A DNA stretch of 64,000 bases from Streptomyces sp. Act143 (GTDB lineage Bacteria > Actinomycetota > Actinomycetes > Streptomycetales > Streptomycetaceae). Of the stretch, positions 18,401-25,619 are shown in pieces. The stretch lies in the NCBI RefSeq assembly GCF_003143935.1, contig NZ_QFRX01000001.1:2785330-2849329 (forward strand), read 5' to 3'. Each line of letters opens with the position of its first letter. Within the stretch, counting starts at the first letter, position 1. The translations under genes and the position numbers were made by a program. Under the pieces are notes generated by a model. It saw only the letters and a list, made by a program, of their open reading frames with translations, had not been told where the DNA came from and did not search any database.

Positions 18401-19209
18401 ACCACGTGAACTACATGTACGACGCGGCCGGTCAGCCCTGGAAGACCCAGCGCAACGTCCGCGAGGTGCTGTCCCGGCTCTACGTCGGCAGTGAGATCGG
18501 CCAGGGCTACCACGGCGACGAGGACAACGGTGAACAGTCGGCCTGGTACCTGTTCTCCGCGCTGGGCTTCTACCCGCTGGTGATGGGCAGCGGCGAATAC
18601 GCCGTCGGATCCCCCCTGTTCACCAAGGCGACCGTGCATCTGGAGAACGGCCGGGACCTGGTGGTGCGGGCGCCGAGGAACAGCTCCCGCAATGTGTACG
18701 TCCAGGGATTGCGGGTCAACGGGCGTTCCTGGTCCTCGACTTCGCTCCCGCACGCGCTGCTCGCGAAGGGGGCGGTGCTGGACTTCGCCATGGGGCCGCG
18801 GCCGTCGTCGTGGGGCAGCGGCTCGGCGCCCGTGTCGATCACGCAGGACGACAAGGTGCCGGACCCGCGCACCGACATGCTGAAGGGTGACGGGGCGCTG
18901 TTCGACGACACGTCGGCGACGGACGCGTCCGTGACCTCGGTGGACCTCCCGGTGCCCGGGCCGGTCAAGGGGGTGCAGTACACGGTGACGTCGTCCGGTG
19001 ACCGCACAAAGGCGCCGACCGGCTGGACGCTCCAGGGATCGGCGGACGACGGGACGACCTGGGAGACCCTCGACCGGCGGTCCGGGGAGTCCTTCTCCTG
19101 GGACCGGCAGACACGTGCGTTCACCGTGGGGTCTCCGGGTACGTACGGGAGGTACCGCCTGGTCCTCGACGGCGAGGCGGTGGTCTCGGAACTCGAACTG
19201 CTCGGCTGA
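15457..19209 (+). CDS. Secreted GH92 glycosidase with N- and C-terminal F5/8-type domains; catalytic acid replaced by Gln
   Basis: This 1250-residue secreted protein has a signal peptide at residues 1-27 (MRHRRCSTVVAMAALVLAAG), an F5/8-type C (discoidin-like) carbohydrate-binding domain at about 60-205, a GH92 mannosidase core at about 400-1110 and a second F5/8-like domain at the C-terminus. The core shows VNNGFWDTYRTTWPAYSLL, GDEDNGEQSAWYLFSALGF (Asp1021/Asp1023) and YAVGSPLF. Ordinary GH92 enzymes have NEPS at the acid position; here it is SNQVAHH with Gln979. As I recall, the same Glu-to-Gln change marks the Cellulosimicrobium GH92 that removes mannose from mannose-1-phospho-6-mannose. 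The start is set at 15457, with GGGAG 11 bases before. Confidence 0.85.
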   Translation: MRHRRCSTVVAMAALVLAAGPQAVALPQPPTTPDQRFTSSFEPDDPAPDWLNTPERASGVDGGYSSGIPGNVTDHVTDIRASAENTGGGEVKENLADGEAVTKWLAFEATGWVEFDLDKPFKISAYALTSANDYAERDPRDWTLKGSADGKSWKTLDTRSGETFDERFQTKSYDLPEPAEYQHFRLDVTANGGADGILQLADLQLSTGGSGGPVPQDMLSLVDRGPSGSPTAKARAGFTGKRALRYAGRHTADGRAYAYNKVYDVNVAVRWNTRLSYRVFPSMADGDRDYDATNVAVDLAFTDGTYLSGLGATDQHGFGLSPQAQGAAKVLYVNQWNSVASRIGSVAAGKTVDRILVAYDSPRGPARFRGWLDDVRIERVAPERPKAHLSDYALTTRGTHSSGGFSRGNNFPATAVPHGFNFWTPVTNAGSLSWLYDYARGNNDDNLPTIQAFSASHEPSPWMGDRQTFQVMPSAASGVPDTGREARELAFRHENETARPYYYGVRFENGVKAEMAPTDHAAALRFSYPGDDASVLFDNVTDQAGLTLDKAAGVVTGYSDVKSGLSTGATRLFVYGVFDQPVTEGASEGVKGYLRFDSPTVTLRLATSLISVDQAKDNLRQEIPDGTGFDTVRDRAQRQWDRLLGKVEVEGATPDQLTTLYSSLYRLYLYPNSGFEKVGSEYKYASPFSPMPGPDTPTHTGAKIVDGKVYVNNGFWDTYRTTWPAYSLLTPGQAGDMVDGFVQQYKDGGWTSRWSSPGYADLMTGTSSDVAFADAYVKGVDFDAEAAYDAAVKNATVVPPMSGVGRKGMVTSPFLGYTSTETHEGLSWALEGYLNDYGIARMGRALYEKTGDERYAEESEYFLNRAREYVNLFDPKAGFFQGRDLAGNWRVASSAYDPRVWGYDYTETNGWGYAFTAPQDSRGLANLYGGRAGLADKLDTYFATPETASPDLVGSYGGVIHEMTEARDVRMGMYGHSNQVAHHVNYMYDAAGQPWKTQRNVREVLSRLYVGSEIGQGYHGDEDNGEQSAWYLFSALGFYPLVMGSGEYAVGSPLFTKATVHLENGRDLVVRAPRNSSRNVYVQGLRVNGRSWSSTSLPHALLAKGAVLDFAMGPRPSSWGSGSAPVSITQDDKVPDPRTDMLKGDGALFDDTSATDASVTSVDLPVPGPVKGVQYTVTSSGDRTKAPTGWTLQGSADDGTTWETLDRRSGESFSWDRQTRAFTVGSPGTYGRYRLVLDGEAVVSELELLG

Positions 19210-19229
19210 GCAGGGGTATGGGAGGACTC

Positions 19230-21176
19230 ATGCGGGGCGTGCGGGGTGTCGATCCGGCCTGGCTGCCGGACGAGGTGTTCCGGCCGATCGGCACCCGGCG
19301 CACACTGATCCGCGGCTCGGGCCCGCTCGTGGACACGGTGTACGGGGAGGTCGCGGAGGCGTGCGCCCGGTTCGGGGGCGGAGTCTCGCGGGCGCCCGGC
19401 GCGCACGACCTGGTGCTGGAGCTGGACGGTGACGACGACTCCGAGGGGTTCACCTACCAGCGGGGTGACGGGCGGACGCACGTCACCGCGTCCGGGGCGC
19501 GCGGGCTGCTGTACGGCTTCTTCCATGTCGTCCGGCTCGGTGAGGAGGCGTTCCGCGGCGAGCCGGTGCGGGAGACCCATCGGCCGGCGATCGGGCTGCG
19601 CATGCTGGACCACTGGGACAACGTGGCCGTGCACCCGGTCATGGGCCAGGTGGAACGGGGCTACGCGGGCGGCTCGCTGTTCTGGGAGGACGGGCGGGCG
19701 CGCGGGGACCTGGACCGGGTGGCGGCGTACGGCAGGCTGCTGGCGTCCTGCGGGATCAACGCCGTGGCCGTCAACAACGTCAACGTGCACGAGACCGAGG
19801 CGCGTCTGCTGACCGACCGGATCGACCAAGTCGCCGCCCTGGCGGACGTGTTGCGACGGTACGGCATCCGAACGCAGCTGTCGGTCACCTTCGCGGCGCC
19901 GGTCGTGCTGGGCGGACTGACGACGGCCGATCCGCTCGACGCGGACGTGCGGGCGTGGTGGGCGCAGGCCACCGCCCGGGTCTACGAGGCGATACCGGAC
20001 TTCGGCGGGTACGTCGTGAAGGCCGACTCGGAGGGCCAGCCCGGCCCGTTCGCGTACGGCCGCAGCCATGCCGACGGGGCGAACATGCTGGCCGCCGCGC
20101 TGGAGCCGTACGGCGGCACCGTGCACTGGCGGGCGTTCGTCTACAACCACCACCAGGACTGGCGGGACCGCTCGACGGACCGGGCGCGGGCAGCGTACGA
20201 CCATTTCACGCCGCTGGACGGGGAGTTCGCGGCCAACGCCGTGCTCCAGGTGAAGCACGGGCCGATGGACTTCCAGGTGCGTGAACCGGTCTCGCCGCTG
20301 ATCGGCGCGATGCCGGGGACGCGGCTCGCGGTGGAGTTGCAGGCCACGCAGGAGTACACCGGGCAGCAGCGGCATGTCTGCTGGCTGGGGCCGATGTGGA
20401 GCGAGGTGCTGCGCTTCGAGCCCGAAGAGGGTTCGGCGGTCGCGGAGTTGGCGCGCGGTGGGCTCGTCGCGGTGTCGAACGTCGGTGACGACCCGTTCTG
20501 GACCGGGCATCCGCTGGCCCAGGCCAACCTCTACACCTTCGGGCGGCTGGCCTGGCGGCCGGACGCGGACGTCGACGGCATCCTGGACGAGTGGCTCGGG
20601 CTCACCTTCGGGGCGGGGGCGGCGGCCGGGGTGCGGGCGGTCATGGCGGGCTCGTGGCGGACGTACGAGAAGTACACCGCGCCGCTCGGCGTCGGTTTCA
20701 TGGTGCAGCCGGGGCATCACTACGGGCCGAGCGTGGACGGGTACGAGTACAGCCCGTGGGGGACCTACCACTTCGCCGACCGGGACGGGGTGGGGGTGGA
20801 CCGCACTGTCGCCTCCGGCACCGGGTACGCGGGGCAGTACGGCAAGCGGTGGGCCGAGGTGTACGAGTCGGTCGCGTCCTGCCCCGACGAACTGCTGCTG
20901 TTCTTCCATCATGTGCCGTACGGACATGTCCTGAAGAGCGGGAAGACCGTGATCCAGCACATCTACGACACACACTTCGAGGGGGTGGCGGAGGTCGAGG
21001 AGGCCCGGCGGGTGTGGGCCTCGCTGGCCGGGGTCGTCGATGCGGCGCGGCATGCGCGGGTGGCCGAACTGTTCGAGGAGCAGCTGCGCGGTGCCCGCGA
21101 GTGGCGGGACCAGATCAACAGCTACTTCTTCCGGAAGTCGGGGGTCGCGGACGAGCGCGGGCGGATTATTCACTGA
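19230..21176 (+). CDS. aguA: GH67 alpha-glucuronidase
   Basis: This 648-residue enzyme has no signal peptide, so it is intracellular. GH67 removes 4-O-methyl-glucuronic acid from the end of xylo-oligosaccharides by inversion. Catalytic residues can be placed by motif: acid Glu268 (VKADSEGQPGP), and the activating pair Asp347 (KHGPMDFQVREP) and Glu375 (QATQEYTGQ), with spacing as in known GH67 enzymes. LRMLDHWDN and NNEYSPWG-like YEYSPWGTYHFADRDG are also typical. The ATG at 19230 has GGAGG 4 bases before; the ATG at 19218 is the alternative. It starts 20 bases after the GH92 gene, probably in the same transcript. Imported aldouronic acids, perhaps through the lplB-type transporter nearby, would be its substrate. 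Confidence 0.93.
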   Translation: MRGVRGVDPAWLPDEVFRPIGTRRTLIRGSGPLVDTVYGEVAEACARFGGGVSRAPGAHDLVLELDGDDDSEGFTYQRGDGRTHVTASGARGLLYGFFHVVRLGEEAFRGEPVRETHRPAIGLRMLDHWDNVAVHPVMGQVERGYAGGSLFWEDGRARGDLDRVAAYGRLLASCGINAVAVNNVNVHETEARLLTDRIDQVAALADVLRRYGIRTQLSVTFAAPVVLGGLTTADPLDADVRAWWAQATARVYEAIPDFGGYVVKADSEGQPGPFAYGRSHADGANMLAAALEPYGGTVHWRAFVYNHHQDWRDRSTDRARAAYDHFTPLDGEFAANAVLQVKHGPMDFQVREPVSPLIGAMPGTRLAVELQATQEYTGQQRHVCWLGPMWSEVLRFEPEEGSAVAELARGGLVAVSNVGDDPFWTGHPLAQANLYTFGRLAWRPDADVDGILDEWLGLTFGAGAAAGVRAVMAGSWRTYEKYTAPLGVGFMVQPGHHYGPSVDGYEYSPWGTYHFADRDGVGVDRTVASGTGYAGQYGKRWAEVYESVASCPDELLLFFHHVPYGHVLKSGKTVIQHIYDTHFEGVAEVEEARRVWASLAGVVDAARHARVAELFEEQLRGAREWRDQINSYFFRKSGVADERGRIIH

Positions 21177-21201
21177 CAGATCCTGAGCGTGGTGCTTATG
21201 A
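21173..21201 (+). promoter_or_regulatory. Strong sigma-70-like promoter for the MoxR/vWA cassette
   Basis: CTGACA (21173-21178) and TATGAT (21196-21201) are separated by exactly 17 bases, a near-consensus HrdB-type promoter overlapping the end of the GH67 gene. Transcription should start near 21208, immediately before an ATG at 21210 that opens a short leader frame. Confidence 0.75.
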
Positions 21202-21209
21202 TGCCGCCG

Positions 21210-21266
21210 ATGAAGAACTTCTCCTCGTTCGGATTGGGGGACTCGTTCGCACAAGGTGAGTGCTGA
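21210..21266 (+). CDS. Possible 18-codon leader peptide
   Basis: ATG AAG AAC opens an 18-codon frame reading MKNFSSFGLGDSFAQGEC, whose TGA stop shares its A with the ATG of the next gene (TGATG at 21264-21268). The ATG is predicted to lie 2-3 bases from the transcription start, so it could be read as a leaderless message. Two further in-frame ATGs upstream overlap the -10 element and are unlikely to be transcribed. There is no similarity I recognise, and it may be a chance frame. Confidence 0.3.
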   Translation: MKNFSSFGLGDSFAQGEC

Positions 21267-22651
21267 TGGCAGCCCACCTCGCGAACGGGATTCCGACCCG
21301 CCTGTTGATGTGGCAGCGCGTGCGTGAGTACGCCGTGCCACTGTCCATGATCGAGACCTCGGCGGCACGGCGTGCGGCCGGTGACTGGGCGGGCGCCTGC
21401 GCTGCCGCCCGGGTCGACGTCGATCTCGATCTGCGCGCCGTGCGAAGTCGTCACGGCACTGAAGTCACCGCTCGACTGCGGGCGGATCTGCGCCGGTTGG
21501 CGCCGGATCTGCTGCGCTGGCACATGCCTCGGACCGCCCCCGACGGGCGGCTGCGGCCGGGCCTGACGCTTTCCCTGGCCCGCTACCAGGGTGCAGCTCC
21601 GCTGCATCTGGTGGTGCGGACGCCGCCGGCCTGGGCGGACGCCGGGCAGCGGATGGCGCTCGCGCTGTGGGAGGAGTCCGGGGACAGCGGCCCCGCACAC
21701 CATCCGCACCCCCACCCCGACCGGCGTTTCCGGCTCGATCTGCACCGGCACCTGTGGGACGCGGAACGCAGCGGCGAGCTCTGGCGGCGCTGCGCCGACG
21801 ACTCCGACGCCACGTGGGCCAGGGCGCGTTGGGCCGCCGAGGCGGAGTTGCTGTTCCGCGCCGACGGCCGCCCCCGGGGTGCCTTCACCGTGCGGCTCGG
21901 GGCGCGCAACCGTGCCGTGCTGGAACTCGTCGCGCCCGACGACACTCACGCGCCGACGTTCCGGCCGGTGCGGGAGGAACCGCCGCCGCAGGAGGTCGCG
22001 GCGCTTCCGGTGCTGCCGGAGGCGGCGGCCCGGGTGCTGCCGGATCTGGAGCTGGTGCGGGCCGGACTGGTCCCGGTCGACCGGCTGCATCCGCTGGTCG
22101 CCGGCGCGTTGGCCGCGCACTGCCCTGCGGTGGAGGCGGCCGTTCCCGTCGCCGAGGTGCGCGATCCGCATCGCGTGGAGTGCCGGGGCGAGGTCCATCG
22201 GATCGCGCTGCGGAACGGCGTGCTGACGGCGGTCGATCACGATCCGGAGCAACTGCGCCGCGAGGAACTGCTGGTGGCGCTCGGCGGGCCGCCGCTGCCC
22301 TGCCTGCGGGCGATCGACGCGGTGCACCGCAGCCCGGAGGCGCTGCCCGCGGTCCGGGAGCGGCTCGGTCACGGTGACGTCGTCGGCGCGCTGGCCGTGG
22401 TCGAGGGGCTGCTCGGCCCCGGCGCGGTGCTGCGCGACGGGCCGCTCCGGGACGCGCTGCAATCGGCCGCGGCCCGCCGCGTCGACCATGGGCTCTACCG
22501 GTCGGGGCTGGTTCCCGAGCACCCGGCCGCCGGTGCGGTGGGGAGCCTGGCGCGGCCCGAGGCGGGTCACCGTCCGCGGCTCGACCGCCGGCTGCCCCAT
22601 GAGATGCGGCGCAAGCGCGGCAGTCGCACCCGGCCGCGCATCGGCCTCTGA
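21266..22651 (+). CDS. Unknown protein, first gene of the MoxR ATPase / vWA cassette
   Basis: This 461-residue protein is not one whose family I recognise. It is rich in Arg, Ala and Leu, has no signal peptide or membrane segment, and has no obvious nucleotide or metal motif. Much of it alternates charged helices with short hydrophobic strands; the C-terminal 20 residues are very basic (MRRKRGSRTRPRIG). The ATG at 21266 overlaps the stop of a short leader frame. It is followed by an AAA ATPase and a metallopeptidase-like vWA protein, all in one direction, so it is likely a substrate, adaptor or effector for that pair. The role is not predictable from sequence alone. Confidence 0.75.
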   Translation: MAAHLANGIPTRLLMWQRVREYAVPLSMIETSAARRAAGDWAGACAAARVDVDLDLRAVRSRHGTEVTARLRADLRRLAPDLLRWHMPRTAPDGRLRPGLTLSLARYQGAAPLHLVVRTPPAWADAGQRMALALWEESGDSGPAHHPHPHPDRRFRLDLHRHLWDAERSGELWRRCADDSDATWARARWAAEAELLFRADGRPRGAFTVRLGARNRAVLELVAPDDTHAPTFRPVREEPPPQEVAALPVLPEAAARVLPDLELVRAGLVPVDRLHPLVAGALAAHCPAVEAAVPVAEVRDPHRVECRGEVHRIALRNGVLTAVDHDPEQLRREELLVALGGPPLPCLRAIDAVHRSPEALPAVRERLGHGDVVGALAVVEGLLGPGAVLRDGPLRDALQSAAARRVDHGLYRSGLVPEHPAAGAVGSLARPEAGHRPRLDRRLPHEMRRKRGSRTRPRIGL

Positions 22652-22722
22652 TCAACTCCCCCTTCTTCCCTCTCGTTTCGGGACCTGCTGTCCCGTTCCC
22701 CGACACCACCCAGGTGATGCCC

Positions 22723-23973
22723 ATGACTTCGCACGCCCTCCTGCCCGCGTCCCCCCAACTCGCCCTCGCCGACGATCTCCTGGCCCTGCTCCGGACCACC
22801 ACCACCGAACCCCGCCCCGACGACCAGCTCGACGCGCTCACGCTCGCCGTCGCGGCCGACCTGCCCGTACTGCTGTGGGGCGAGCCCGGCATCGGCAAGA
22901 CCGCGGCGCTGACCCAGCTCGCCGACTCCCTCGACCTGCCGCTGACGACCGTGATCGCCAGCGTCCACGAGCCGACCGACTTCTCCGGGCTGCCCATCGT
23001 GGGCGACGACCCCGCGGTGCAGGGCGTGCCGATGGCCCCGCCGCAGTGGGCCGTGGAGCTCGTACGGGCGGGGCGGGGCCTGCTCTTCCTGGACGAGCTG
23101 TCCACCGCCACCCCGGCCGTGCAGGCCGCGCTGCTGCGGGTCGTACTGGAGCGCAGGGTAGGCGCGCTCCAACTGCCGCCGGGGGTACGGATCGTGGCCG
23201 CCGCCAATCCGCGGGCGTCGGCGGCGGACGGCTGGGAGCTGAGCCCGCCGCTGGCCAACCGGTTCGTGCACCTGTACTGGATGCACGACCGGGACGTGGT
23301 GGTACGCGGCCTCGGCGGGGTCTGGCCGCGGGCCGAGCTGCCCCGTCTGGACCCTGAGCGGCTGCCGGAGGCGGTGGCCTTCGCCCGGCGTGCGGTCTGC
23401 GGCTTCCTGCACACCCGGCCGACGCTGATCCACCGGCTTCCGAGCACGGAGACGCGGCGCGGCGGGGCCTGGCCCTCGCCCCGCAGCTGGGAGACGGCAC
23501 TGACCCTGCTGGCCTTCGGCACCGCGGCGTCCGTCTCCCGGGAGGTGCTGGCGCTGCTGGTGCGGGGCGCGGTGGGCGACGGGCCGGGCCTTGAGCTGCT
23601 GGCCCATCTCGACCGGATGGAGCTGCCGGACCCGGAGCTGCTGCTGGCCGATCCGCCGGCCGCCGAGCTGCCGGAGCGCGGCGATCTGCGGCAGGCCGCG
23701 CTGGAGGCGGTGGTGGCGGCGGTCGGGGCGCGCCCGGAGCGGGATCGCTGGGAAGCGGGCTGGGCGGTGCTGGTCCGGGCGATGGAGACCGGCGCCCCGG
23801 ATCTGCTGGTAGCCCCGGCCAAGGCACTGGCCGGCCTGCGACGGGACGACTGGGAGGTCCCGGCGACGGTGGAACGGCTGGCAAGGGTCGTCGGAATCGC
23901 CGACCGCGCGGAAAAGTCGGTGACCCGCGCGGAGGCAGCGGGGGCCGGGCGGGTGCTGGGGGTGGCGCGGTGA
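22723..23973 (+). CDS. MoxR-type AAA ATPase
   Basis: This 416-residue cytosolic AAA ATPase has Walker A LWGEPGIGKTAAL near residue 55, Walker B LLFLDELSTA, sensor-1 asparagine in VAAANPRASA, and the LANRFVHLYW segment with the arginine finger position. MoxR ATPases act as chaperone-like machines that usually work with a von Willebrand A partner; here that partner is the next gene, overlapping by 4 bases (GTGA). The start is chosen at the ATG 22723, which has AGGTGA at good spacing, rather than the GTG at 22714. A small hairpin (CGGGAC/GTCCCG, 22679-22695) lies in the gap before it. Confidence 0.88.
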   Translation: MTSHALLPASPQLALADDLLALLRTTTTEPRPDDQLDALTLAVAADLPVLLWGEPGIGKTAALTQLADSLDLPLTTVIASVHEPTDFSGLPIVGDDPAVQGVPMAPPQWAVELVRAGRGLLFLDELSTATPAVQAALLRVVLERRVGALQLPPGVRIVAAANPRASAADGWELSPPLANRFVHLYWMHDRDVVVRGLGGVWPRAELPRLDPERLPEAVAFARRAVCGFLHTRPTLIHRLPSTETRRGGAWPSPRSWETALTLLAFGTAASVSREVLALLVRGAVGDGPGLELLAHLDRMELPDPELLLADPPAAELPERGDLRQAALEAVVAAVGARPERDRWEAGWAVLVRAMETGAPDLLVAPAKALAGLRRDDWEVPATVERLARVVGIADRAEKSVTRAEAAGAGRVLGVAR

Positions 23974-25619
23974 CGGAGGGCATGGAGGCGGGGGCGGGGG
24001 CCGGGAGCGGGGCGATGACGCGGGACGCTGAGGCGGGGGCGGGGGCGAGGGCCGGGGACGCCCGGATGACGCAGGACACGAGGACCAGCGCGGGGGCCGG
24101 GGGCGGCCCCGCGACCCAGAACACGAAAGCGGGGACCGGAAGCGGGGCGATGACGCAGGGCACGATGGCGGAGCACGGGCGGGGTGCCCTTTCGGGGGTC
24201 GTGCGGAAACGGCCGGTGCCGCGGCCTATGCCGCCGCCTCCGCCGCCCCGGCCGGTGGGGGCCACGCGGCCGCGGCCGCCGGTGGTGGCGGGCAGCGGGG
24301 CGACCACCGCGCTCCCACCGGACGCCGCACTCCCCCCGGACGCCACACGCTCACCGAACGCCACACGCCCCCTGGGCGCCCGGCCTCCCCTGGAGTCCGC
24401 GGTCCCGCTGGACATGGAGAAGCTGCTCGCCGCCCGGCTGCACGCCGTCAAGGTGCGTCCCTACCTCGCCGTCGCCCTGTTCGCGCTGCACATCGTCGAG
24501 GACCGGTCGGTGCCGACGATGGCGGTCGACGCGCACTGGCGCTGCTACGTCTCCCCCGCCTTCGTGGCCCGCATGCCGGTGGAGGAGCTGGCCGGTGTCT
24601 GGGTGCACGAGGTGTCCCATCTGCTGCGGGACCACCACGGGCGCGGCGAGCGCTACGCGCGGGAGAACGAGGAGTACGGCCCGGGGCAGCGCCTGCGGCG
24701 GAACATCGCCGCCGACTTCGAGATCAACGACGACATCTACGGCGACGGGCTGCCCCGGCCGGCCGGCGCGGTGCTGCCCTCGCGGCTGGGGCTGACGAGC
24801 GGCCTGCTGATGGAGGAGTACCTGCGGACGTCCTCGATGTCCGGGTGCACCGGTGACCTGGCCTGGCTGGACTGCGGCAGCGGCGCCGACGGCCAGGCAC
24901 GGCCGTGGGAGCTGGGCCCCGACGGGTCGCACGGGCTGACCCGGCAGCAGCGGGACGCGGTGCGCTTCCGGGTCGCCGAGGGGATCAAGGGGCAGCCGGG
25001 CGACACCCCGGACGGCTGGCGCCGCTGGGCGGACGAGGCGTTCCATCCGCCGCAGCCCTGGCGGCAGTTGCTCGGCGCGGCGATCCGCTCGGCGGCGGGT
25101 GCGCCGGGGGTGGGCGAGAACCACACCTACCGGCGCCCGTCCCGCCGCTCGGCCGCCGTCCCGGGGGTCCTGTTGCCGAGTCTGCGCCGCACCCCGCCCC
25201 GGGTGTGCGTGGTGATCGACACCTCGGGGTCGGTGAGCGACGCCGAGCTGGGCAGCGCGCTGCTGGAGGTGGCGGGGATCGCACGGGCCGTCGGCGGCCG
25301 GCGCGACCTGGTCTCGGTGATCTCCTGCGACGCGGCGGCGGGGCTGGCCGCTCCGCTCTGCCGCGCCGAGGACATCGAACTGATCGGCGGCGGGGGGACG
25401 GACCTGCGCTCCGGTTTCACCCGGGCGCTGCGCTCCCGGCCCCGCCCGGACGTGATCGTCGCCCTGACGGACGGCCAGACTCCGTGGCCCTCGGCACCGC
25501 CGCCGTGCCGTACGGTCGTCGGGCTCTTCCCCCGCCCCGCTCTTGGGGGGAACGAGCGAGATCCCGACTACGTCCCGGACACCCCGCCGTCCTGGGCGCG
25601 GGTCGTCACCATCGGCTGA
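23970..25619 (+). CDS. vWA-domain protein with HExxH metallopeptidase-like domain (DUF2201-like)
   Basis: This 549-residue protein has four parts. Residues 1-70 are low complexity with imperfect repeats (AMTRDAEAGAGA, RMTQDTRTSAG, AMTQGTMAE), and 71-145 are Pro/Arg-rich and probably disordered. Residues about 150-330 form a metallopeptidase-like domain with HEVSH (His213, Glu214, His217). Residues about 410-549 are a vWA domain with MIDAS motif DTSGS (Asp417, Ser419, Ser421), GGGGTDLR and ALTDGQ. It fits families annotated as putative metallopeptidase plus VWA-like domain, always near MoxR ATPases. The stop overlaps the convergent GH42 stop by 14 bases. The target is unknown. Some of the N-terminal stretch may be untranslated if a later start is used. 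Confidence 0.85.
   Translation: MTEGMEAGAGAGSGAMTRDAEAGAGARAGDARMTQDTRTSAGAGGGPATQNTKAGTGSGAMTQGTMAEHGRGALSGVVRKRPVPRPMPPPPPPRPVGATRPRPPVVAGSGATTALPPDAALPPDATRSPNATRPLGARPPLESAVPLDMEKLLAARLHAVKVRPYLAVALFALHIVEDRSVPTMAVDAHWRCYVSPAFVARMPVEELAGVWVHEVSHLLRDHHGRGERYARENEEYGPGQRLRRNIAADFEINDDIYGDGLPRPAGAVLPSRLGLTSGLLMEEYLRTSSMSGCTGDLAWLDCGSGADGQARPWELGPDGSHGLTRQQRDAVRFRVAEGIKGQPGDTPDGWRRWADEAFHPPQPWRQLLGAAIRSAAGAPGVGENHTYRRPSRRSAAVPGVLLPSLRRTPPRVCVVIDTSGSVSDAELGSALLEVAGIARAVGGRRDLVSVISCDAAAGLAAPLCRAEDIELIGGGGTDLRSGFTRALRSRPRPDVIVALTDGQTPWPSAPPPCRTVVGLFPRPALGGNERDPDYVPDTPPSWARVVTIG

Noticed and set aside
15031..18753. 1240-codon open frame antisense to the first GH92 gene
   Set aside because: Its composition (Arg, Val, His, Gly rich) and lack of any domain are typical of GC-rich antisense shadows; the plus strand encodes a clear GH92.
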